A stretch of 64,000 bases of DNA from Roseiarcus sp963781895 (GTDB lineage Bacteria; Pseudomonadota; Alphaproteobacteria; Rhizobiales; Beijerinckiaceae): contig CAWAIM010000022.1 in NCBI GenBank assembly GCA_963781895.1, positions 1 through 64,000 of the forward strand. The letters are read 5' to 3'. Shown in pieces: positions 27,019 to 37,231 of this stretch. Positions within the stretch are counted from its first letter, which is position 1, and the number at the start of each line of letters is the position of its first letter. Made by a program: the position numbers and the translations under genes. The notes below the pieces were generated by a model. That model had not been told where the DNA came from. It searched no databases and worked only from the letters and a program-made list of their open reading frames with translations.

Positions 27019-27637
27019 TCGCGCCTGCGCGCCGGGGCTTCCCCGACGCCGCCTCGCCGCCGGCAGGATCGGCCTCGAGGCGATAGGTCCAGACGCGGGC
27101 GGGCGGCAGGTTCAGCCAGATCGGCGCGGAGCCATGCGCCGAATAGCGCCGGGCGCAGGCGTCCCGCGGTATCGGCGACAGGAAGCCATAGGTGAATTGC
27201 ACGAAACGGCCGTCCGGCCCCATCAGCGCGAAGGCCTCGGCAATCAGCTTTTCGCGCCGATGCGGCGGCTGATTGAGCAGCGGCAGGCTGGAGACGACGG
27301 CCGCGATCGGCCGGCCGGCGAAGTCTCGCAGCGTGCGAGGGAGGTCATAAGCGTCGCCCCGGATGATTCCCTCCGGCCCGAAGCGCTCGCTCAGCATGCG
27401 GCAAAAGCGCGGATCGTATTCGACCAGGATGAGGCGGTCCCGCTTGACGCCCCGTTCCAGCAGGGCCCTGGTCACTGGCCCGGTGCCCGGCCCCAGCTCG
27501 ACGACCAATCCGTCGGCCGTCTCGCCGGCAGCCGCCGCCATCGCGCGCGCGAGCGCCCGCCCGGACGGCGCGACCGCGCCGGTCGCGCGCGGCGTCGCCA
27601 CCAGAGACCGGAAGAAATGCGCCTCGTCGCGCAGCAT
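26993..27637 (-). CDS. Class I SAM-dependent methyltransferase (phospholipid N-methyltransferase-like)
   Basis: This 214-residue methyltransferase has motif I VVELGPGTGPVTRALLE, followed by LVEYDPRFC for the SAM ribose. The order dnaJ-methyltransferase-pyrF matches the position of pmtA in rhizobia, and the N-terminus FFRSLVATPRATGAVAPSG also fits PmtA-type phosphatidylethanolamine methyltransferases related to KsgA. That activity would supply methylated phospholipids. It is inferred from position and motif, not proven. The C-terminal 25 residues are Ala/Arg-rich and overlap pyrF. Confidence 0.78.
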   Translation of the reverse strand: MLRDEAHFFRSLVATPRATGAVAPSGRALARAMAAAAGETADGLVVELGPGTGPVTRALLERGVKRDRLILVEYDPRFCRMLSERFGPEGIIRGDAYDLPRTLRDFAGRPIAAVVSSLPLLNQPPHRREKLIAEAFALMGPDGRFVQFTYGFLSPIPRDACARRYSAHGSAPIWLNLPPARVWTYRLEADPAGGEAASGKPRRAGANARAAEDR

Positions 27638-27737
27638 TGGCGGTTCGCCCCTCGTTTCGAATTTGACCCCGCGCCGCGTTTCCCGGACGGAAAGGCCGAC
27701 GGACTCATATCCGGTCCTTGCCTCGGCGCAAGACCGG

Positions 27738-28856
27738 TCAGCTCAGTCCCTCGAAGAACTCTTTCATTTTGGCGAAGAAGCCGGCGCTTTCCGGATGCGT
27801 CTTGTGCGAGGATTCGGACGCGAACTCCGTCAGCAGCTCGCGCTGGCGGCGCGTGAGGTTCTGCGGCGTCTCGACGTTGAGCTGCACGAACAGGTCTCCA
27901 TGATCGCGCGAGCGCAGGATCGGCATGCCCTTGCCGCGCAGCCTGAGTTGCCGCCCCGATTGCGCGCCCTCGGGGATGTCGACCTTGGACTCGGTCCCGT
28001 CGAGCGTCCTGACCAGAAATTCCCCGCCGAGCGCGGCCTGGACCATGGAGATCGGCACCCGACAATAGAGGTCGGCGCCGTCGCGCTGAAAGAACGGGTG
28101 CGGCTTGACCGAGAGAAAGATGTAGAGATCGCCCGGCGGCCCGCCGCGCATCCCCGCCTCTCCCTCGCCGCTCAGGCGAATGCGCGTGCCGTCCTCGACC
28201 CCGGACGGCACATTGACCGACAACGTGCGCTCGCGCGTCACACGGCCGGAGCCGGCGCATTTGTCGCAAGGATTGTCGATCGTCTGCCCCCGCCCATGAC
28301 AGGACGGGCAGGTGCGCTCGATGGCGAAGAAGCCCTGCTGCGAGCGCACCCGCCCGTGCCCGGCGCAGGTCTTGCAGGCCATCGGTTTCGAGCCGGCGCG
28401 CGCGCCCGACCCCGCGCACGCCTCGCAGGCGACGGCGGTCGGAATCTTGAACGTCGCCGTCTTGCCGCGAAACGCCTCTTCGAGCGCGATCTCCAGATTG
28501 TACCGCAGGTCCGCGCCGCGTTCGCGGCCCGAGGATGCACGCCCGCCGCGGCGCCCGCCCATCATGTCGCCGAACAGGTCGTCGAAGATGTCGGACATCG
28601 AGGCCCCGAAACCCTCGTTCATGCCGGCATGTTCGAACGCGGCGTGGCCATAGCGGTCGTAGGCGGCGCGCTTCTGCGAGTCCGAGAGATGCTGGTAGGC
28701 TTCGTTCAGTTCCTTGAAGCGCGCCTCGGCCTGCTTGTCGCCCGGATGGCGGTCGGGATGGCACTGCATCGCCGCCTTCCGGAATGCCGACTTCAACTCC
28801 GCGTCGCTGGCGGTCTTCGAAACGCCCAGAGTCTCGTAAAAATCGCGCTTGGCCAT
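27738..28856 (-). CDS. dnaJ: Chaperone DnaJ
   Basis: This 372-residue Hsp40 co-chaperone has a J domain with HPD (QCHPDRHPGDKQ, residues 33-44). A Gly-rich linker and four CxxCxGxG zinc repeats (CEACAGSG, CKTCAGHG, CPSCHGRG, CDKCAGSG) follow, then the substrate-binding C-domain. It stimulates DnaK ATPase and delivers unfolded proteins. It lies 143 bases downstream of dnaK, with a strong hairpin in between that may lower its expression relative to dnaK. Confidence 0.97.
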   Translation of the reverse strand: MAKRDFYETLGVSKTASDAELKSAFRKAAMQCHPDRHPGDKQAEARFKELNEAYQHLSDSQKRAAYDRYGHAAFEHAGMNEGFGASMSDIFDDLFGDMMGGRRGGRASSGRERGADLRYNLEIALEEAFRGKTATFKIPTAVACEACAGSGARAGSKPMACKTCAGHGRVRSQQGFFAIERTCPSCHGRGQTIDNPCDKCAGSGRVTRERTLSVNVPSGVEDGTRIRLSGEGEAGMRGGPPGDLYIFLSVKPHPFFQRDGADLYCRVPISMVQAALGGEFLVRTLDGTESKVDIPEGAQSGRQLRLRGKGMPILRSRDHGDLFVQLNVETPQNLTRRQRELLTEFASESSHKTHPESAGFFAKMKEFFEGLS

Positions 28857-28961
28857 CGTCAGCGCGCTCTTGGGAGAATATTCATCTCTTCGACCCGCAT
28901 TTCCCTCGCCGGTCCGACGTCATTGCGGCGTCGGTTCCGCTTCCGGCGCCCCCCAAAGGCG

Positions 28962-28990
28962 AGGCCGGCGGCGTCAAACGCCGCCGGCCT
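28962..28990 (-). promoter_or_regulatory. Perfect 12-bp hairpin between dnaK and dnaJ
   Basis: AGGCCGGCGGCG (28962-28973) pairs exactly with CGCCGCCGGCCT (28979-28990) around TCAAA. It starts 9 bases after the dnaK stop. The bases that follow in the direction of transcription are CGCCTTTGG, without a proper U-run, so it is more likely an attenuator or mRNA-stabilising element than a full terminator. Confidence 0.75.
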
Positions 28991-28999
28991 ACATTCGCT

Positions 29000-30913
<1,914 letters not shown>

Positions 30914-31204
30914 TCTATTCCCCTGCTCCTTCGCGGGATCGCCCAGCCCCGAAGCGGCCAGACCGAGAGAAAATTTCCGCCGACCGCTACGGCCGTCTGC
31001 GCGACTCTTCCGATCCCCAATGCTCAAAGCCAAATACCGCGGATTCGGCGCGTTTCTCGGCCTCACCCGCCAGCCTGGGCGTATATAGGTTGGGCGCTTT
31101 CGAGGCGCAAGGCGCGGAAACGGCGGATTATTCACGCGCGGCGCGCGATCGAGGAGGCAACAAACGCCTTCCCCTTTCCTGTCGACGCTTCTACAACTCC
31201 AGCG

Positions 31205-32107
31205 ATGAGTCGGCGTCTTCTCTTCCTGTTTTGCGGCCTCGTTGTTGGCCTGAGCGCGGCCCATGCGCAACTGGTCCTGCCCGGCGCCGCGCCCGCGGCG
31301 ACAGGAGGCGCGGACACGGCGACTCCGAAGCCGAAAAAGGGCGTCGGCGCGGCGTCAAAGGACGCGGCGTCAAAGGGCGCGACGGCGAAGGTCAAGAGCG
31401 GCAAGGCGGCCGCCGCCGCGCCCGGCGTCGCCGGCCTCGATGGGCGACCGCTGCTCCTCAACGGCAAATCGGGGCTCCTGCAGATTTCCGGCGCCGCCGC
31501 GACGGTGAGGATCGATAAATTGCGCCTTGCCGGCGAGAGCGTGTCCGATCCCTCCCAGCCTTGTGTCGTGGACATCGTCGGCGAGAAGCCGATCCAGGCG
31601 ACGAGCGTCGGGAAACCCGACGGTCTGGAGCGGTTCGAGGCCGACGTTCCGGCCTGCCCGTTCGCTTTCGACGTCCTCAACGACTCGGCGCTGGTTCCCC
31701 CGCAAATCAGCGCCTGCGTCTTCAAGGCCGCCGATTGCCAGACCAATCCCAGCGGGTTGTGGGGTCCCGACGGCTCGTCGTTGGAAAAGGACGCCGCGCA
31801 GCTCGCCAAGGAACGCGCCGAAGCCGAGAAGGCCATGGGCAAGGCCGTGCAGGCGCTCGAAGGCCGCGCCGAGAACGACCCGGAGGCGGCGAGCCTCCTG
31901 CGCGACCAGGGCGCGTTCGCCGGCCAGCGCGACGACGCCTGCCGGGACTATGTGAAGGAAAGCGTCCACGGCTATTGCGCCACCCGCCTGACCGAGGCGC
32001 GGACCGCGCTGCTGCGGGCGCGGATCGACGCGCTGGGCCCCGAGGCCGCCGCCAAGACGGAAAAGAAGAAAAAGAAAAAGCCGAAGAAGGACGCCGCGCC
32101 GCAATAG
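31205..32107 (+). CDS. Secreted low-complexity Ala/Lys-rich protein of unknown function
   Basis: This 300-residue protein starts with a Sec signal (MSRRLLFLFCGLVVGLSAAHA). Residues 35-75 are an Ala/Lys/Gly-rich linker. A middle region of beta-rich character holds six cysteines (PCVVDIVGEKP, PACPFAF, SACVFKAADCQ and others), which could form disulfides in the periplasm. A helical, charged part (ERAEAEKAMGKAVQALEGRAE) follows, then a Lys-rich end (KTEKKKKKKPKKDAAPQ). I do not recognise the family. It is divergent from dnaK, with about 290 bases between the starts. Confidence 0.7.
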   Translation: MSRRLLFLFCGLVVGLSAAHAQLVLPGAAPAATGGADTATPKPKKGVGAASKDAASKGATAKVKSGKAAAAAPGVAGLDGRPLLLNGKSGLLQISGAAATVRIDKLRLAGESVSDPSQPCVVDIVGEKPIQATSVGKPDGLERFEADVPACPFAFDVLNDSALVPPQISACVFKAADCQTNPSGLWGPDGSSLEKDAAQLAKERAEAEKAMGKAVQALEGRAENDPEAASLLRDQGAFAGQRDDACRDYVKESVHGYCATRLTEARTALLRARIDALGPEAAAKTEKKKKKKPKKDAAPQ

Positions 32108-32243
32108 CCCTCGGGCTCGACGGCGCGGGTCGCCGGTTCCTTTCATTTGCAACTTTGCTCGGCTAGCCTCCTGCTCGCAAGATCGATCGAGCGGATCAAT
32201 CGCCGCCGCGGCAAACCGTGTCATTGACCAGGGGAAAACAGTC

Positions 32244-32666
32244 ATGTGGCAGGAATTCAAAGAGTTCGCCATGAAGGGCAACGCTCTCGATCTCGCCGTC
32301 GGCGTGATCATCGGCGCGGCCTTCGGCAAGATCGTCGACGGTCTGGTCAACGACATCATCATGCCGATCATCGGCATCGCCGGCAAAGCCGACTTCTCCA
32401 ACCACTTCATTCCCCTCTCCAGCGCGGTGACCGCGACCAACCTCGCCGACGCGCGCAAGCAGGGCGGCGTGTTCGCCTATGGCGACTTCATCACCATCCT
32501 CATCAATTTTATCATCGTCGCGATCGCGCTGTTCGCCGTCATCAAGGGGATCAACACCCTCAACAGGAAGCCCCCGGCGGCCCCCGCGCCTCCGGCTCCG
32601 CCGCGCGAGGAAGTCGTTCTTCTGACCCAGATCCGGGACCAGCTGGCCAAGTCTACGGCGCGCTGA
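32244..32666 (+). CDS. mscL: Large-conductance mechanosensitive channel
   Basis: This 140-residue channel protein releases solutes during hypo-osmotic shock. The N-terminal amphipathic helix and TM1 (WQEFKEFAMKGNALDLAVGVIIGAAFGK, residues 2-29) contain the gate glycines. TM2 is FITILINFIIVAIALFAVIKG, followed by a Pro/Ala linker and a cytoplasmic helix. The length is normal for MscL. Confidence 0.96.
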   Translation: MWQEFKEFAMKGNALDLAVGVIIGAAFGKIVDGLVNDIIMPIIGIAGKADFSNHFIPLSSAVTATNLADARKQGGVFAYGDFITILINFIIVAIALFAVIKGINTLNRKPPAAPAPPAPPREEVVLLTQIRDQLAKSTAR

Positions 32667-32882
32667 CGGCGCAGGGCTTCGCAAAGCGGCAGGCGACAAT
32701 GGCCCGCCGCCTGCGGGGTCGCGTCGCGATCCCGGCGGATCGGCGGGACAAGATGACCGCGGACCGCTGTCCCTCACTCGGGCGGTCTCGGATGAAGAGC
32801 GCATTCTCCCGCGCGGGGCTCACGCCTGAAGCCGCAATCGGGGAGTCGGATATCCAAGCCCGGCGCCAAACCACACGCGGTC

Positions 32883-33422
32883 TTATTGAGCGATCCTCAT
32901 TTTGAGGAAATCGATCATTTCGGCCGAGTCCCAGTTTGCCGATCCGACCAACCGTCCGATTTCGCGGCTCTGGCGATCAATCAGCAAGGTTGTCGGCACG
33001 CCGTATGCGCCCAACGCGGCCAGCAGCTCATCGGAATTGACGGCGACCCGCACTGACAGACGCCGAATGCCGAGCCGATCGTAGAATTTTCTAACCGCTT
33101 CGGCTGCGCCTTTATCGATCGACACGGCGACGACTTCAAAATCGGGTCCGCCGAGTCGCTCCTGCAGTCGGTCCAGAGTGGGCATTTCTCGTCGACAAGG
33201 AACGCACCAGGTCGCCCAGACATTCAGCAGTACGAACCTGCCGCGGAGTTCGTCGAGGACGTCGATTTTCCCGCCGCCGCCATCCGTGACCATGACCGGG
33301 GGCAAGGGTCGGGGCGGCAGACGGAAAATGAAATCGCTCGACGATTGCTCGACCCCCCGTTGCTGAAGAAGATACATCAACCCCAGTATCGCAACGAGCA
33401 TGAGCAGCCAGAGCCGGTTCAC
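32883..33422 (-). CDS. TlpA-like membrane-anchored thioredoxin
   Basis: This 179-residue thiol-disulfide protein has an N-terminal anchor (LWLLMLVAILGLMYLLQQ, residues 4-21). Its periplasmic thioredoxin fold carries the active site WATWCVPCRREMP and the cis-Pro loop AYGVPTTLLIDRQ. Family members reduce apocytochrome c or copper-site cysteines. It lies about 100 bases downstream of the copper genes on the same strand, so a role in periplasmic copper-protein maturation is possible but unproven. Confidence 0.9.
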   Translation of the reverse strand: MNRLWLLMLVAILGLMYLLQQRGVEQSSSDFIFRLPPRPLPPVMVTDGGGGKIDVLDELRGRFVLLNVWATWCVPCRREMPTLDRLQERLGGPDFEVVAVSIDKGAAEAVRKFYDRLGIRRLSVRVAVNSDELLAALGAYGVPTTLLIDRQSREIGRLVGSANWDSAEMIDFLKMRIAQ

Positions 33423-33526
33423 CTTCAGCGCCTTACCGCCTCTTGAACGGCCCTCCGATCGCCATTCATAGCCTTAAGCCCCACGCGCCGCATCACAGGG
33501 TCCTTGCCCGCCCGCAACTGGCAAAG

Positions 33527-33898
33527 TCATTTGCTGTTTTTCGCGAGCCAGTCTTTCATTTCCGCGATCTCTTTTTCTTGCGCGGCGACGATGTCGGTCG
33601 CCAGCCGGCGCAATTCCGGATCGGTTCCGTATTGCAACTCGACTTTCGCCATGTCGATCGCGCCCTGATGATGCGGCATCATCATCAGAACGAAATCCTT
33701 GTCCGGATTGCCGGTCGGCTTCACGGTCATATTTCTCATCATGGTCCGCATCGACGCGGCGAACGCCTTGTCGGCCGGAGTCGCTGCCGGCTTCATCGGC
33801 TTGTTCATGCCCTTCATGTCCTCGGCGCGGACGCTTTGCGCCGATAGCAAAACGGCGGGCGCGAGCAGGGCGGCGGCGGCAAGTACGGATATTTTCAT
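33527..33898 (-). CDS. DUF305 family secreted protein in copper module
   Basis: This 123-residue protein has a signal peptide (residues 1-25, ending QSVRA). It contains the DUF305 signature DFVLMMMPHHQGAIDMAKVELQ, whose Met/His residues are suited to metal binding, and a Met-rich stretch before it (KGMNKPMKP, MRTMMRNM). DUF305 proteins resemble ferritin-like bundles and are often encoded with copper exporters. Here it follows CopA and the 40-residue peptide on the same strand. A periplasmic copper-binding role is likely. Confidence 0.85.
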   Translation of the reverse strand: MKISVLAAAALLAPAVLLSAQSVRAEDMKGMNKPMKPAATPADKAFAASMRTMMRNMTVKPTGNPDKDFVLMMMPHHQGAIDMAKVELQYGTDPELRRLATDIVAAQEKEIAEMKDWLAKNSK

Positions 33899-33964
33899 GG
33901 CGGTCTCCTATTGAACAGCGACAATGAACCCAAGCGAATTTGGCGAGCCTGAAGCGCCGGCCCG

Positions 33965-34087
33965 CTAGCTGCGAAGATATTTGATCAGCGCCGCAATGCC
34001 CAAGATCAAGACGGCGACGACCAGCAGCCAGATCAATCCCGCGCCCCACATCATGGAGCCGCCGTACATTCCCTCCCAATCCATCAT
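33965..34087 (-). CDS. 40-residue single-pass membrane peptide coupled to copA
   Basis: This short gene begins with two Met codons and reads MMDWEGMYGGSMMWGAG, then a hydrophobic helix (LIWLLVVAVLILGIAALI) and a basic end (KYLRS). The start overlaps the copA stop (ATGA), so it is translationally coupled. It is followed 66 bases later by the DUF305 gene. The N-terminal Met/Trp/Gly-rich segment resembles the start of small membrane proteins seen near copper ATPases, some of which carry a SHOCT domain; that domain is absent here. A metal-binding or CopA-assisting microprotein is plausible. No function is established. Confidence 0.75.
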   Translation of the reverse strand: MMDWEGMYGGSMMWGAGLIWLLVVAVLILGIAALIKYLRS

Positions 34088-36501
34088 GTCGCCGTCCTCC
34101 TCATTCGATTAACGGAGCGCACGGTCCGCAATCGCAGCGCATTGGCGACGACGCTGACCGAGGACAGCGCCATCGCGGCGGCGGCGATGATCGGCGACAG
34201 CAGCAGGCCAAAGACCGGATAGAGCACGCCGGCGGCGATCGGGACGCCGACGGCGTTGTAAATGAAGGCGAAGAACAGATTCTGGCGGATGTTGCTCATC
34301 GTCGCCTGCGACAGCCGGCGGGCGACGACCATGCCCTGCAGATCGCCGCGCAGCAGGGTGACGCCCGCGCTTTCAATGGCGACATCCGTGCCGGTTCCCA
34401 TCGCGACCCCGACATCGGCCGCCGCGAGCGCCGGCGCGTCGTTGACCCCGTCGCCGGCCATGGCGACGATGCGCCCTTGCTTGCGCAGGCGTTCGACGAC
34501 CTTGCCCTTGTCTTGCGGCAGGATTTCCGCCTCGATCTCGGTGATGCCGAGCTTGCGGGCGACCGCTTCGGCGGTGGTCCGGTTGTCGCCCGTCAGCATC
34601 ACGACGCGGACGCCCGCCTGTCGAAGGGCGTGAACCGCCTCGGCCGTCGTCGCCTTGATCGGGTCGGCGATGGCGATCACGCCACAAGCCTTGCCCTCGA
34701 GAGCGGCGAAGATCGCGCTCGCGCCGTCGTTGCGCAGTTCGTTCGCCGGCGCTTCGAGCGCCGCGACGTCAATTCCGGCCGCCTGCATGATCGCCCGGTT
34801 GCCAAGGACGACTTTCCGCCCGTCCACGCTCCCGGTCACGCCCTTGCCCGCCGGCGCATCAAAATCCTCGACCTTGGCGAGCGCGATCTTGCGTTCCCTC
34901 GCCGCGCCCACGATCGCCGCCGCCAGCGGATGTTCGCTGCCTTGTTCGAGACTGGCGGCAAGCCGCAGCAATTCGCTTTCGCTGACGCCTTCGACGGGGC
35001 GCAGGGCGACGACCTTCGGCTTGCCTTCCGTCAGCGTCCCGGTCTTGTCGACGACGAGCGTGTCGATCTTTTCGAACCGCTCCAGCGCCTCGGCGTTCTT
35101 GATCAAGACGCCGGATTGCGCGCCGCGCCCGACCCCGACCATGATCGACATCGGCGTGGCGAGGCCGAGCGCGCAGGGACAGGCGATGATCAGCACCGAG
35201 ACCGCCGCCACCAGGCCATAGGCGAAGCGCGGCTCGGGACCCCAGATCGCCCAGGCGATAAACGCGACGACCGCCGTCGCGATCACCAGCGGAACGAACC
35301 AGCCCGAAACCTGGTCGGCAAGGCGCTGAATGGGGGCGCGGCTGCGCTGCGCCTGCGCGACCATTTGCACGATTTGCGCGAGCACCGTGTCGCGGCCGAT
35401 CTTGTCGGCGCGCATCACGAAGCCGCCGCTCTGGTTCATCGTGCCGCCGATCAGCCGGTCGCGGGCGGCTTTCGTCACCGGCATCGATTCGCCTGTCACC
35501 ATCGATTCGTCGACTGTGCCGCGGCCCTCCACGAGTTCGCCGTCGACCGGAATCTTCTCGCCCGGGCGCACACGCAGCCGGTCGCCGACCGCGACCGCCT
35601 CCAGGCCGATGTCCTCATCCGCTCCATCCGCCCGGACGCGCCGCGCCGTCTTCGGGGCCAGATCGAGCAACGCCCGAATGGCGCCGCCGGTCCGTTCGCG
35701 CGCCCGCAGCTCCAGCACCTGCCCCAGCAGCACGAGAACGGTGATCACCGCCGCCGCTTCGAAGTAGATCGCGACCGCGCCGTCGGCGCTCCGGAACGCG
35801 GGCGGGAACACGCCGGGCGCGACGGTCGCGACGACGCTGTAGGTCCACGCCACGCCAATCCCCATGGCGATCAGCGTGAACATGTTGAGATTGCCGGTCC
35901 TGAGCGACGCCCAGCCGCGCTCGAAGAACGGCCAGCCTGCCCACAGCACCACCGGCGTCGCGAGCGCCAGCTGAATCCAGTTGGAGACCTCGGACGCCAT
36001 CAGCATGTGCAAATTGGTCAGGTGCCCGCCCATTTCCAACGCGAATACCGGCACGGAGAGGGCGAGCGCGATCCAGAAGCGCCGGGTCATGTCGGTGAGT
36101 TCGGCGCTGGGCCCCGTCGCCGCCGTCGCCACTTCCGGCTCCAGCGCCATGCCGCAGATCGGGCACGCGCCGGGGCCGGCCTGGCGAATTTGCGGATGCA
36201 TCGGACAGGTGTAGATCGTCCCCGCCGGCGCAGGGCTCGGCGGCGGCGAATCCGCTTTGCTCGCCAAAAAGCGCGCCGGATCGGCGACGAACTTCGCGCG
36301 GCAGCCGGCGCAGCAGAAATAGTAGGTCGCGCCGGCATGCTCCGCCTTGTGCTTGGCCGTCGCCGGATCGACCGACATGCCGCAGACGGGGTCCTTCATC
36401 ACATTGGCGCCCGCTGGGGCGGCCGCTTCCGCATGATGACGATGCGGGTGCGAATCGACGGCCACGCCTGCCGCCGTCGCCTTGTGTCGATCGTCCATCA
36501 T
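34084..36501 (-). CDS. copA: Copper-exporting P1B-type ATPase
   Basis: This 805-residue inner-membrane Cu(I) exporter has an unusual N-terminus. A His-rich leader (SHPHRHHAE) and a YHS domain (DPVCGMSVDP...YYFCCAGC) precede a heavy-metal-binding segment (YTCPMHPQIRQAGPGACPICGM); there is no classical HMA domain with MxCxxC. The core has TGESMPV, the CPC ion-site motif ACPCALGLATP, phosphorylation site DKTGTLTEG, SEHPLAAAI and GDGVNDAPALAAADVG. It is divergent from a CueR-type regulator with a MerR-type promoter. The downstream 40-residue peptide and DUF305 protein are probably co-transcribed. Confidence 0.94.
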   Translation of the reverse strand: MMDDRHKATAAGVAVDSHPHRHHAEAAAPAGANVMKDPVCGMSVDPATAKHKAEHAGATYYFCCAGCRAKFVADPARFLASKADSPPPSPAPAGTIYTCPMHPQIRQAGPGACPICGMALEPEVATAATGPSAELTDMTRRFWIALALSVPVFALEMGGHLTNLHMLMASEVSNWIQLALATPVVLWAGWPFFERGWASLRTGNLNMFTLIAMGIGVAWTYSVVATVAPGVFPPAFRSADGAVAIYFEAAAVITVLVLLGQVLELRARERTGGAIRALLDLAPKTARRVRADGADEDIGLEAVAVGDRLRVRPGEKIPVDGELVEGRGTVDESMVTGESMPVTKAARDRLIGGTMNQSGGFVMRADKIGRDTVLAQIVQMVAQAQRSRAPIQRLADQVSGWFVPLVIATAVVAFIAWAIWGPEPRFAYGLVAAVSVLIIACPCALGLATPMSIMVGVGRGAQSGVLIKNAEALERFEKIDTLVVDKTGTLTEGKPKVVALRPVEGVSESELLRLAASLEQGSEHPLAAAIVGAARERKIALAKVEDFDAPAGKGVTGSVDGRKVVLGNRAIMQAAGIDVAALEAPANELRNDGASAIFAALEGKACGVIAIADPIKATTAEAVHALRQAGVRVVMLTGDNRTTAEAVARKLGITEIEAEILPQDKGKVVERLRKQGRIVAMAGDGVNDAPALAAADVGVAMGTGTDVAIESAGVTLLRGDLQGMVVARRLSQATMSNIRQNLFFAFIYNAVGVPIAAGVLYPVFGLLLSPIIAAAAMALSSVSVVANALRLRTVRSVNRMRRTAT

Positions 36502-36569
36502 CTCTCTCCAAATCCAACCGGCAAAAGCTCACGCGTCGAAATCGCCGATCTTGCGTCCGATCGTCAGAT

Positions 36570-36600
36570 CGCCTAAACTCTCCCATGATGGGAAGGTCAA
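36570..36600. promoter_or_regulatory. MerR/CueR-type copper-responsive promoter of copA
   Basis: Read on the minus strand, TTGACC (36600-36595) and TAGGCG are separated by 19 bases, the long spacer typical of MerR-controlled promoters. The dyad TCCCATGATGGGA (36581-36593) is centred in it. The sequence TTGACCTTCCCAT closely follows known CueR/HmrR boxes. It lies between copA and the regulator gene and could control both. Confidence 0.85.
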
Positions 36601-36613
36601 GAGGTTTTGCGGC

Positions 36614-37069
36614 ATGAATATCGGCGCTGCATCGGCCGCCACGGGCATCAATGCGAAAATGATCCGCCATTACGAGGCGATCGGTCTGTTGCCGCCGCCC
36701 GCGCGCCACGAAAACAGCTATCGGGACTATGGCGAGCTCGAAGTTCACGAATTGCGCTTCATCAAACGTGCGCGAAAGCTGGGTTTTTCGATTTCGGAGA
36801 TTGGTCGGCTGCTCGCCCTCTGGCGCGACAAGGGCCGGCCGAGCCGAGAGGTCCAGCGCATCGCGAACTCCCATCTCGCTGATCTCGACGTTCGAATCGC
36901 CGAAATGCAGGCGATGGCGGCGACGTTGCGCAAGCTCGTGCACGCCTGCCACGGCGACGATCGGCCGCACTGCCCGATCCTCGACGATCTCGCGATGGGC
37001 GGAGGCGGCATCCCTCGCGCTGAGGCGGCGCCAAGCGCGGGTCGCGAAGCGCGCAAACCCAGCGTATGA
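36614..37069 (+). CDS. cueR: CueR/HmrR-type MerR family copper regulator
   Basis: This 151-residue MerR-family activator has DNA-binding helices MNIGAASAATGINAKMIRHYEAIGL and RDYGELEVHELRFIKRAR. The long dimerisation helix (ADLDVRIAEMQAMAATLRKL) is followed by the metal loop. The two cysteines HACHGDDRPHCPILD (C-x7-C type) are those that bind Cu(I) in CueR. The ATG at 36614 gives the normal N-terminus. It is divergent from copA and should activate it when cytosolic copper rises. Confidence 0.9.
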   Translation: MNIGAASAATGINAKMIRHYEAIGLLPPPARHENSYRDYGELEVHELRFIKRARKLGFSISEIGRLLALWRDKGRPSREVQRIANSHLADLDVRIAEMQAMAATLRKLVHACHGDDRPHCPILDDLAMGGGGIPRAEAAPSAGREARKPSV

Positions 37070-37231
37070 AATCCGTCGCTTGGTTTGCGAGCCGACCGAC
37101 CGGGGTCGCATTCGAGGCGACGCTGATATTGACTCAGGGCCGCCTTCCGCCGGCCCAATTCGGCTCTCAACAAATAAGTGCGGCTACGAGGCGGATTTTG
37201 TGCTAGGCTGCACGATGCCGGAGGGAGCGCC

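Noticed and set aside
34477..36576. Plus-strand open frame of 699 codons opposite copA
   Set aside because: Low-complexity Arg/His/Asp-rich mirror of a gene with all P-type ATPase motifs.
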